A DNA stretch of 64,000 nt from Neoactinobaculum massilliense. Lineage in GTDB: Bacteria; Actinomycetota; Actinomycetes; Actinomycetales; Actinomycetaceae. Numbering within the stretch: the first letter of the stretch is position 1; each line of letters opens with the position of its first letter. The translations under genes and the position numbers were made by a program. This document shows positions 37,334 to 44,844 of the stretch, one piece after another. A model generated the notes under the pieces. It was given only the letters and a program-made list of their open reading frames with translations, was not told the origin of the DNA and made no database searches. Location of the stretch: NCBI RefSeq assembly GCF_900604955.1, contig NZ_UWPE01000001.1, forward strand, positions 496,001 to 560,000. Reading direction: 5' to 3'.

Positions 37334-38256
37334 GAAAATCTCCTTGCGATCTTTTGAAAGATTCCGATGTAAGCCATGATCACGACGAAAGCAACAATCG
37401 AGAACAGTACAGCTAGTGCCGAGCCGACGCCGTAATCAGATTGTCCAATGCCGCGTAGCACAATGTCTTGCGTGATTGTATGAGTCGCATATCCCGGCCC
37501 GCCACCTGTTAATGTCAGTGGAAGTTCATAAACTTTGAGTCCTCCGCTTATCAATAGGAAAAGGGACACCATCATTGCAGGAACTAATTGCGGAACTGTT
37601 ATATGAATGAACTGTTGCCATGTGCTTGCTCCATCCACCGAAGCCTGTTCATACAGATCCCTTGGGATTGACTGAAGATAAGCAAGGTAGAGCGTTGCGT
37701 GCCATCCAACTCCAGCCCAAACTGCGATTAAGATAACTGAGATTTTCGCCAGCGTACTGTCTGCAAGCCATGACACAGGATCAATTCCAAACCGACCGAG
37801 AATGGAATTTATGACTCCAGATGATAACGGGGAAAGCAGATACTGCCAGACCGAGCCGAGAATTGCTGCCGACGGTACGCCAAGAAAGAAGAATAGTGAC
37901 CGCACAAAGGAGCTTCCAAAGAATTTTGTGTTGACAATGACGGCTAGAGGAATCGCGAGGAGTGTTATTAGTGCACTTGAAGCTGCTGCAAATACTATCG
38001 TGAACGAAAGGCCCTTTAAGAGACTAGGGTCGCTGAATACCTCCGTGTAGTTTTGTAATCCGACAAATGAATAGTTCGAGGTATAGCCGTTAAAGTCAGT
38101 AAACGAATATACGAGAGACTGAGCTAAAGGGACGATAGTCAGTACAGCGAATATACAGACGATGGGTAGGAGTAACCAGACGGTAGCGATTCGTTCACTT
38201 CCTGATCTCCACCTAGTACGTTGTGTTGGCTGGGATGTGGCACTGTTGACTGCCAT
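37330..38256 (-). CDS. Carbohydrate ABC transporter permease (MalF-type)
   Basis: A 308-residue permease with six hydrophobic segments and a short basic cytoplasmic start. The EAA loop is EQASVDGASTWQQFIHITVP, of the MalF/UgpA class. It pairs with the MalG-type permease, with which it overlaps. Sugar specificity is inferred only from the GH89 neighbour. Confidence 0.92.
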   Translation of the reverse strand: MAVNSATSQPTQRTRWRSGSERIATVWLLLPIVCIFAVLTIVPLAQSLVYSFTDFNGYTSNYSFVGLQNYTEVFSDPSLLKGLSFTIVFAAASSALITLLAIPLAVIVNTKFFGSSFVRSLFFFLGVPSAAILGSVWQYLLSPLSSGVINSILGRFGIDPVSWLADSTLAKISVILIAVWAGVGWHATLYLAYLQSIPRDLYEQASVDGASTWQQFIHITVPQLVPAMMVSLFLLISGGLKVYELPLTLTGGGPGYATHTITQDIVLRGIGQSDYGVGSALAVLFSIVAFVVIMAYIGIFQKIARRFS

Positions 38257-38319
38257 AGATGGTTCACACTTCCGCTTGTCAGAAATATCGGCTTATTACG
38301 ACATTGCTGGAATTCTTCT

Positions 38320-38352
38320 GAGACGGCGTCACAAGAGACGCGACGCCGTCTC
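38320..38352 (-). terminator. Stable hairpin between binding-protein and permease genes
   Basis: GAGACGGCGTC (38320-38330) pairs perfectly with 38342-38352 around an 11-nt loop, just after the binding-protein stop. No U-run follows on the reverse strand, so it is more likely a partial terminator or RNA stabiliser, which in ABC operons raises the amount of binding protein over permease. Confidence 0.6.
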
Positions 38353-38374
38353 TATTTTGGTTAGGCGTCTGTAT

Positions 38375-39629
38375 TTACTTGCTGACGCTTTCCCATTTGC
38401 TTTGTAAGGTATCTGCCATTTCTGCCGGGGTTGTTTGACCCTGAATCAACAATTGCTGCTGGGAAAGAGCCTCGGATGTCATGGCTTCGGACGCTTTGGA
38501 CCACGTAAGGCCGTAATACTTTCCTTTTAGCAGATAGTCCGTTGCAACCGGTTGGAACTGCTCGTACGTTCGGGAGGTGTAATTATCGGATAGTGATGTA
38601 CCGCCCGTCCCTTTCACTGTAAGTTCGATTCCCTTCGCACTGTTGAGGAATGCTAGAAATCGTTCTGCGGCAGCTTGCTTATCTTTTGAGGCACTTGCAG
38701 AAATTGCGTATCCACCATCAGGTCCGCCGTTCACGTATGCGGAGCCGCCCGGATATGCAGGAAATGCTGATACGCCGAAGTTGATTCCTGACTGAGATAG
38801 TTGTGTGTAGTCCCATGGGCCCGTCCGATAGACGGCAGCCTGGCCCGAAAGGAATGCTTGGACGATCTGGTCCTGGGGTAGCGTCACGTTCTCCTTTGTA
38901 ACGACGCCATCTTTAATGAGCTTCTGGTACTGCTCAAGGGCCGGTTTCCACGTTTTCGCTACAGTCGATTCACCAGTATCGATGGATTCATCCATTGGAA
39001 GGAGACCCTGTTTATCCTGATAACTCGCTATGAGGGCCTGGAGTGTCCCTGAGACGATGGAATCAGTTTCGTCCAAGAACGGGTATGGCACCCCATCTGC
39101 CTTCAGTTTCTGGCACATCGTAATGAAATCGCTCAAGTCGGTTGGAACACTGCTGTACCCAGACGCTTTGAGAAGATCCTTATTGTAAACTAGGCCAGCA
39201 AACCAGGCTGTTGTTGGCATCCCGTAGACTTTGCCGTCGCGGCTGTACAGATCGAAACTCTTCTCGGGGAGTCCTGAAAGAAAATCTTTACCCGAGAGAT
39301 CCAATGCAGCTCCGGCATTCATGATGTCGTTACGATTATCTAGCGTAATGACAAATACGTCGGGAGTGTTGTTCCCCGCGATACGGGTTTGCAGAGTCTG
39401 AACGTATTCTTGCGGGTCGTTACCGTACGTTACTTTGACGGAGACGTCGGGATTCTCCTTTTCAAACTCTGCAACAATTGGTTTTGTAATTTCTTCGCCA
39501 TGGTAGGAGAAGTAGGTTATCTCGGTGTCCCCCCCCCCCCGAACTGCTGGTACCTGCGCATGCTGTGCTACCTGCCAACACTGCAGCAACGACTACTGAT
39601 AGACCAGCTAGCTTTCTAAAGTAAACCAA
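38375..39629 (-). CDS. Sugar ABC transporter substrate-binding lipoprotein (frameshift at G12)
   Basis: A family 1 solute-binding protein, about 417 residues if the frame is repaired. The signal part (VYFRKLAGLSVVVAAVLAG, then STAC) with a lipobox-like Cys reads in one frame; the mature part (DTEITYFSYHGEEITKPIVA onward) reads in another. The switch occurs at a run of 12 G on the coding strand (39529-39540 on the plus strand as C); 11 or 14 G would restore the frame. I place the start at the TTG at 39629, five bases after GGAGG; ATGs at 39641 and 39650 are alternatives. It would capture the glycan for the two permeases. Confidence 0.82.
39529..39540 (-). repeat. G12 homopolymer inside the binding-protein gene
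   Basis: Twelve consecutive C on the plus strand (G on the coding strand) lie just after the lipobox Cys. Long G runs at the start of surface-protein genes are typical of slipped-strand phase variation. Confidence 0.7.
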
Positions 39630-39758
39630 TGCAACCTCCATCGCTTGCATATTTGAAGCTCACTACTCGCCAACGCGTTGCGAGGCGTGGACTACCACTT
39701 TCGCTCAACCTATATCGAGCTTGTATCAAAAGATAGCGATTTAGTGGTATTAGAATCA

Positions 39759-39770
39759 GGACAAATGTCC
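39759..39770. promoter_or_regulatory. Inverted repeat upstream of the GH89 sugar operon
   Basis: GGACA-AA-TGTCC is a perfect inverted repeat with a 2-nt spacer, and a further GGACATTTG half-site follows at about 39811. It lies 130 bases before the binding-protein start and may be an operator. No regulator gene is adjacent. Confidence 0.4.
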
Positions 39771-40123
39771 TTCACTAACATATTTTAAAAACGGAGTCTA
39801 TTGGACATTTGATAGTAGACGCCTTAGATTTTCATGAGTTTGTTGGCGGGGAACACCGCTACGGAACTTCCCTATGCTTCGTAGGCTAGAAATGAGCATG
39901 ATACTTAACGGTTACCTACATACAAGATACATAACAACGGGTGGTTTCAGGGCTGACGGATTAGTTGTTTCGTAGCAATCGCAGTTTTGGGGGACTCGGA
40001 GTTTTCAAGGAATGGATAGCCGGGGAAGTTATTTCTTTGTTTGGAATTGTTATATTCAAAGATCGTAGAGGAAAGGCCAATGATAAGCAGGAAGAGCTTG
40101 GTTTAGCGAAGACTGATGGCTAA

Positions 40124-40255
40124 CCGCGCGGAACCACTAATACTCATCACGAATTAGATGCGGCGGTCGAGGCGGCATACAGCGTGGACTTCCGCGGCGT
40201 CGAGCAAAAGATCGTTGCCCACCTATTCGATCTGTACGTGCAGACCACAACGTAG
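40124..40255 (+). pseudogene. Possible 3-prime remnant of a DNA methyltransferase gene
   Basis: After a stop at 40121 the frame reads HELDAAVEAAYSVDFRG and then VEQKIVAHLFDLYVQTTT to a stop. This resembles the C-terminal tail of MmeI-like/type II restriction-modification methylases (LDxAVxxAYG, then HLFxLY). No start or catalytic motifs remain. The assignment is by recollection of the tail pattern and is tentative. Confidence 0.35.
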
Positions 40256-40274
40256 GAACGGTAACGATTATCGG

Positions 40275-40308
40275 GTGCCCTGTGACATCACGCGGTATCA
40301 CAGGGCAC
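40275..40308 (+). terminator. Terminator-like hairpin after the methylase remnant
   Basis: GTGCCCTGTGA (40275-40285) pairs with 40298-40308 around a 12-nt loop, followed by TT. It may be the original terminator of the lost gene. Confidence 0.5.
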
Positions 40309-40423
40309 TTACCAGTAAGAGGAACCTAGGTGTCTTCAGTGCCTCTGGCCTCCCGCGCGCCCTTTACTTGGCCGTGCCAGACGGCGTCGTACTAAACGCT
40401 GAGACGGAGGCAGCGCGAATCCG

Positions 40424-41215
40424 CTAGTCCCATTCCGCGGTGTCCGGGTCCACACCGTGGGTCCGTGCGTTCGCGTCAATAATCGCTTTCAACCACACGG
40501 TGAGGCCCTCCGCGTATGCGTCGTAGTGTGCGGTGAAGCGGGGATCCTCAACATACGTACGGGCCAGGATCACCTGACGCTCATAGGAAACAGGCATGAA
40601 CTGTCCGATCGCGGCGCGATGCGCCTCGGCCAGCGCATTAGCCTCCTCCGAACCAGGTTTCACGCCCGCGTGCATCGCCTCTGCAAGCTGGTGATCGACG
40701 TCGTCCATGCGTTCCTTCGTATCCGTCCAATCTGATGCGGACATGGCGGCCGTCTGCTTGGAACTCTCCGCCCATGCGTCGGTATCGCCCCAGTGCTCCT
40801 CGGCTTCCGCCTGCCAGGCGGGCAAATTTGCTTCGCCCAGCACCTTTGCCACATCCTCCACCGACAACTTGTCTTCACCCATTGCATCCTCCAAGAGTTG
40901 ATCGAGAGCTTGAACCATCTGGCCAAGCTCGTCCTGCTTCTGTATAAGCAACGCGCGCTGCCGGCGGAGATGCTCAATGCGGTCGCCGCTGGCGAGTACC
41001 TCACGGATTAAGCCGAGGCTCATGCCGGTGGCGCGATAGATGAGAATCTGCTCAAGACGCGCAATGTCAGCGTCGGAATAGAGCCGGTACTCGCCGCTTG
41101 TTCGTCCCGACGGCGCGATCAGCCCGCGCTGCTCCCAGTAGTGAAGCGTACGCACCGACACGCCCAGAAGCGCGGCGACCTCGCCGACCGTTCGAAACTC
41201 GTCTTCGTTGCTCAT
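40424..41215 (-). CDS. TipA-like MerR-family transcription regulator
   Basis: A 263-residue regulator. The N-terminal winged helix (FRTVGEVAALLGVSVRTLHYW) and RLYSDADIARLEQIL match MerR; a coiled-coil dimer helix follows at about 75-110, and the C-terminal half (EEHWGDTDAWAES, then the VKPGS region) is a TipAS antibiotic-recognition domain. TipA-type proteins bind thiopeptides or other drugs and activate their own promoter. It is divergent from an acetyltransferase gene with a MerR-type promoter between them. Confidence 0.92.
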   Translation of the reverse strand: MSNEDEFRTVGEVAALLGVSVRTLHYWEQRGLIAPSGRTSGEYRLYSDADIARLEQILIYRATGMSLGLIREVLASGDRIEHLRRQRALLIQKQDELGQMVQALDQLLEDAMGEDKLSVEDVAKVLGEANLPAWQAEAEEHWGDTDAWAESSKQTAAMSASDWTDTKERMDDVDHQLAEAMHAGVKPGSEEANALAEAHRAAIGQFMPVSYERQVILARTYVEDPRFTAHYDAYAEGLTVWLKAIIDANARTHGVDPDTAEWD

Positions 41216-41221
41216 AGAGCC

Positions 41222-41252
41222 ATCCTGATGCCTGACGCCGCGTCAGGGTCAA
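41222..41252 (-). promoter_or_regulatory. MerR-type promoter with 19-bp spacer and palindrome
   Basis: On the reverse strand TTGACC (41247-41252) and CAGGAT (41222-41227) are separated by 19 bases, the over-long spacer used by MerR activators. The spacer holds the palindrome CCTGACGC-G-GCGTCAGG (41231-41247). The -10 ends six bases before the regulator ATG, so the mRNA would be leaderless. Confidence 0.6.
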
Positions 41253-41322
41253 GCGGTAGGAGCATCTCCTGTGGGACGGCCGTGCAACAATGAACCAATC
41301 GCAAAAATGGAGGAGGCGGCGC

Positions 41323-41778
41323 ATGACCTGGAACGTTGAGTTCGGCAAGGTTGCTCCCGGTGACGTGAGGCGGATCATTGCCACGCTGCCCGAGTGGTTT
41401 GGGCTGCCGCAGTCGAACGAGGAATACGTTGCCGCGGCCGGGGAGAAAGAAACCGCGTACATCCGCGAGGGTGGACACGCGGTTGGCGTCGCAATACTCG
41501 ATCGGCACTTCTCCCACGTGGTCGAGGTGCATTTTATGGCCGTTGAACGTTCCTATCACGGCCGCGGGATCGGTACGGCGCTCATCGCCGCAATCGAATC
41601 GAACGCCCGCGCACAGGGCGTGCGCCTCCTCGAGGTAAAGACGCTTGGTCCCGCCCACCCGGATCCCGGCTACGCGCAAACGCGCCACTTCTATGAGAGC
41701 GTGGGATTCCTCCCGCTGGAAGAAACCGACCTCTGGGGTGAGGACAATCCGTGCCTCATCATGGTCAAGCCGCTATAG
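41323..41778 (+). CDS. GNAT-family N-acetyltransferase
   Basis: A 151-residue acetyltransferase with the acetyl-CoA loop YHGRGIGTALI and the C-terminal FYESVGFLPLEE strand. It would transfer acetyl from acetyl-CoA to an amine; the substrate is unknown, but pairing with a TipA-like regulator points to a small toxic molecule. I chose the ATG at 41323 after GGAGGAGG; an in-frame ATG at 41290 lacks a ribosome site. Confidence 0.88.
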   Translation: MTWNVEFGKVAPGDVRRIIATLPEWFGLPQSNEEYVAAAGEKETAYIREGGHAVGVAILDRHFSHVVEVHFMAVERSYHGRGIGTALIAAIESNARAQGVRLLEVKTLGPAHPDPGYAQTRHFYESVGFLPLEETDLWGEDNPCLIMVKPL

Positions 41779-41815
41779 GCGAGCAGATAGTCACGGACCA
41801 TCCCCGGACTCGGCC

Positions 41816-42187
41816 TTACTTGCTAATGAGTACGCAGTAGGCGATCAGCTGGTCCAGCCGCCGCACATCCACCTTGCGCCCGAGCTTAATCTTCAGGTGC
41901 CCGGCGCGCGTCCAGAGTTCCACCTCGCCATTCCAATCCATGTGGCCTGCGTTCTCCGTGGACCACATGTTGATGGTGGAGTAGGGGATCGAATAGATCT
42001 CTACCTTCTTGCCCGTCATGCCCTGCGAATCGCGAATAATGAGCCGCTTGGACGTGAAAATGGCCGAATCTCGGAAGGTCTTGTAGGCCGCATACGGCTG
42101 TTCGCCCTGCACGATGATGCTATTGACGTCCTTGGGAATCGGCACTTCCTCGAAGAAAGTCCATTCGGTGATCCCTGTTGTTTCCAC
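41816..42187 (-). CDS. Small PH-domain protein (bPH_1 type)
   Basis: A 123-residue soluble protein covering nearly one bacterial PH domain: IFTSKRLIIRDSQGMTGKKV, then IYSIPYSTINMWS and a C-terminal helix. This matches the YvbH/DUF1696-type family of unknown function. I chose the GTG at 42187 because AAAGGAGCC precedes it. It sits beside the arsD-arsA pair but on the opposite strand. Confidence 0.8.
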   Translation of the reverse strand: METTGITEWTFFEEVPIPKDVNSIIVQGEQPYAAYKTFRDSAIFTSKRLIIRDSQGMTGKKVEIYSIPYSTINMWSTENAGHMDWNGEVELWTRAGHLKIKLGRKVDVRRLDQLIAYCVLISK

Positions 42188-42487
42188 GGTGGCTCCTTTG
42201 CGCCGCAATTGTTTACCGGGCGAAAAGCATACTCGCGCGGGTAGCGGCGTAGCCACGCAACCTCCGTCCCTTGTTCCGGCCGCCACGTGGGACGACGTCG
42301 TCGCGGCGCGCAGGTACGAACCTGCGCTAGCACGTGCCTACGGCTATCACGAATTAATAAGCGCGTCCACGCGAGCATTCCACAGTGCATTGCCATGGGC
42401 GTAGCAGCGGTGGTTGCCGGGAGGTATGTGCGGACGTGGCGGTGGCGTGAACTAAAATTTGTTTGTCGACGCAACCGGAGGTGCGCA
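42188..42487. other. Region before arsD with copy A of the flanking repeat
   Basis: About 300 bases. At 42291-42309 and 42326-42353 it carries near-copies of sequence from the 3-prime end and downstream of the DUF3097 gene at 44758-44823, in the same orientation. In between, GCGCAGGT-ACGA-ACCTGCGC (42308-42327) is a perfect 8-bp hairpin. The arsD ribosome site CGGAGG is at its right end. Confidence 0.65.
42291..42376. repeat. Direct repeat, left copy (duplicate of the DUF3097 gene end)
   Basis: Two blocks match the right copy: 19 nt (42291-42309) with two differences and 28 nt (42326-42353) with two differences, with weaker similarity to about 42376. The right copy includes the last nine codons of the intact DUF3097 gene; this left copy is a vestige without coding capacity. 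Together they bracket arsD-arsA. Confidence 0.7.
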
Positions 42488-42862
42488 ATGTTTGCTATTC
42501 ATGTCTTTGACCCGTCGCTGTGCTGTTCTTCGGGCGTGTGCGGAGCCGATGTTAATCAGGCGCTTGTCGATTTCAACGCGGCCGTAACTGCCGCGCATGA
42601 ACAGGGCATTGAGGTGGTGCGCCATAACCTCGCCAATGCGCCACTGGATTTTGCCCGGGAGTCCGTCATCAAACAATTGCTCGCGGTCAAGGGGGCTGGC
42701 GCGCTGCCCGCCATCGTAGTGGATGGCACTCTCGCGCTCGTTGGGCGTTACCCTTCGCTCGAGGAATTGCGGAGGTGGGCCCGTGAGGGTGCGGGATTAC
42801 TGTCGACGACGCCGACCCGACGTGCGGGCACGCGGTGCTGCGAGGGCTCAGGATGCTGCTAG
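42488..42862 (+). CDS. arsD: ArsD arsenite metallochaperone
   Basis: A 124-residue Ars[13 protein letters not shown] places the three family cysteines in the N-terminal loop that binds As(III) or Sb(III) and hands it to ArsA. Further vicinal Cys pairs close the protein (RCCEGSGCC). It may also repress transcription weakly. The ATG follows CGGAGG. Its end overlaps the arsA start by ten bases. No arsR, arsB/acr3 or arsC is present in the window. Confidence 0.93.
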   Translation: MFAIHVFDPSLCCSSGVCGADVNQALVDFNAAVTAAHEQGIEVVRHNLANAPLDFARESVIKQLLAVKGAGALPAIVVDGTLALVGRYPSLEELRRWAREGAGLLSTTPTRRAGTRCCEGSGCC

Positions 42863-44744
42863 CGTCGTGGCCGCCCACCACGCCATTCCTTATGTTCACT
42901 GGGAAAGGCGGCGTCGGGAAAACCACCCTGTCGTGTGCCACCGCCGTACAGCTGGCCCGGCGTGGCAAGCGTGTGCTACTTGTATCAACGGACCCGGCCT
43001 CGAATATTGCCCAGGTATTTGGCCACCCAATCGGCGCGCATGTCACTGCACTCGGGGACCTGGTGCCGAGCTTTGGGGCAGCGTTGTGTCACGGGGAGGC
43101 GGCGAATCAGGACGCGGAGCCGAACCCGGAGACGGTATGGACGCCATCGAGATTGACCCGCAATCCGAGGCTGCGGCTTACCGCGAGTCGGTGCTGGCGC
43201 CGGTGCGTGGGCTGCTACCACCCGAGGCGCTGGCCGAAACCGCCGAGACTCTCTCCGGCTCGTGTACGGTGGAGGTGGCCACGTTTAATCGTTTTGTCGA
43301 TTTCCTCGTCAACCCCGATCTGCAAGCACATTACGACCACATTATTTTTGACACCGCGCCTACCGGCCATACGCTTCGACTCCTCGCCTTGCCCGGAGAT
43401 TGGTCGAATTTCATTAAGAAGGGTGCTGGGGACGCCTCGTGCCTGGGGCCGCTCAGTGGCCTGGATAAGCACCACACCGACTATGAGCATGCGGTGACAG
43501 TGCTGGGGAACCGGGATGAAACCACACTCACGTTGGTGGCGCGGCCCGAAGAGGCAACGCTCGCGGAGGCCGAACGGTCAGCAGGCGAGTTGGCTGGCAT
43601 GGGAATTCGCCCGCAGGTGCTTGTGGTCAATGGCATGCTGCCGCCTGCTTCCGGGGATCCGCTCCACGAGCGCCTCTACCGCGCCGAGCAGGCAATCGTG
43701 CATGCTATCGGGTCACGACACCATGGACTGGCCGGGCTGCGTACCTTCACCGTGCCCATGAGCGCTGAACCAGTTATGGGGGTGGAGAGCCTGACGGAAG
43801 TGAGACCGCAGCCGCTGATGCCCACCAGCACCGAGTTTGTGACGCCTGAACACGCCACGGAGGCGAACGCGTTTACACCCGCCCAATCTGCAGATCCAGT
43901 GACCGGTTCAACGTCGCCCGCGCCCGTGGCGGGAGCGCTCCGTGTGGCTATGAAAGGCGTGGCCGGCATCGTCGAGCACGTGTGCGAAACCAGCCCGGCG
44001 CCGAAAACGATTCTCGCCATGGGAAAAGGCGGCGTAGGTAAAACGACGGTGGCCGAGGCAATTGCCGTGTCTTTAGCTGACCGCGGCATGAATGTACTGC
44101 TCGCAACCACTGATCCGGCCTCACACCTCGACCTGATGCTGGCGCGAAACCGGCCGAACCTTGAGGTTACCAATATCAATCCGGAACGAGAGGTAACACG
44201 CTACCGGCAGGAGGTACTCGACACTAAAGGAGCCGGCTTGGACGCAACGGCACGCGCCCAACTCCAAGAGGATCTGGCCAGCCCCTGTACGGAGGAAGTG
44301 GCCGTATTTCGGGCCTTTTCGCGCGTGCTTGACGAGGCCGACCGACGTTGGGTGGTACTTGACACGGCCCCGACGGGACACACACTTCTGTTGCTGGACG
44401 CCACGGGCTCCTACCACCGTGAATTTATGCGTCAGAGTGGGGCCAGTGAAGATCCGACGGGGCACCTCACCGCATTGACGCGGCTTCGTGACGCCACGCG
44501 CACGGTCCCCATCCTGGTCACGCTGCCAGAGTCCACGCCGATCCTTGAGGCGCTTGGGCTTGAAGAGGATCTTAAGCGTGCAGGCATTGTTCCGCAGGCC
44601 TGGGTGGTGAACCAGTACCTTGGACTTGATGATACGGTCTCGCCATTCCTACTTCGCCGGGCAGCATCGCAACGGCGCACAGTCGAGCGATTGCTTGATC
44701 CGGCACACCGCGGAGAGGTAGTTGCTTACATCGCATTCGCGTAG
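42853..44744 (+). pseudogene. arsA: Arsenite-efflux ATPase ArsA, frameshifted in the first half
   Basis: A two-domain ArsA ATPase. Half 1 has [11 protein letters not shown] and [11 protein letters not shown], and half 2 has [14 protein letters not shown] and [11 protein letters not shown]. The metal-site cysteines are visible in [15 protein letters not shown] and SPCTEEV. The N-terminal part reads in one frame to about 43060 and the rest in another. Compared with E. coli ArsA about 60 extra bases lie between GAHVTAL and MDAIEIDP, so an insertion with net frame change has occurred between about 43058 and 43136. The remaining long frame lacks the first P-loop unless the frame is repaired, so activity is doubtful. 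Confidence 0.8.
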
Positions 44745-44785
44745 CAGGGGCGGTGGGGACGACGACGTCGCGGCGCCGCCCCTGC
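44744..44785. terminator. Bidirectional terminator between arsA and DUF3097
   Basis: GCAGGGGCGG (44744-44753) pairs with CCGCCCCTGC (44776-44785) around a GC-rich loop that includes part of the flanking direct repeat. The two genes converge here. Confidence 0.6.
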
Positions 44786-44844
44786 TCGCACTCCCGCTAG
44801 CGCGTGCCTACGGCTGTCACGAAGTCAATGAGCTCCTCCACGCG
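44758..44844. repeat. Direct repeat, right copy (3-prime end of the DUF3097 gene)
   Basis: Blocks 44758-44776 and 44796-44823 match the left copy at 42291 and 42326. The second block encodes the last codons and stop of DUF3097, so this copy is probably the original and the left copy the duplicate. Confidence 0.7.

Larger units (their letters stand above)
39630..40423. other. Low-GC intergenic stretch upstream of the sugar operon
   Basis: About 790 bases with no intact gene. It contains the operator-like repeat at 39759, an open but start-less frame from 39965 to a stop at 40121, and directly after it in the same frame the methylase-like fragment listed separately. The base composition is AT-rich up to about 40120 and then returns to the host level, so a boundary of the AT-rich segment may lie here. 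Confidence 0.5.

Noticed and set aside
39660-40120. Search for transposase or integrase at the edge of the AT-rich operon
   Set aside because: No DDE, recombinase or terminal inverted repeat pattern was found; only a start-less open frame.
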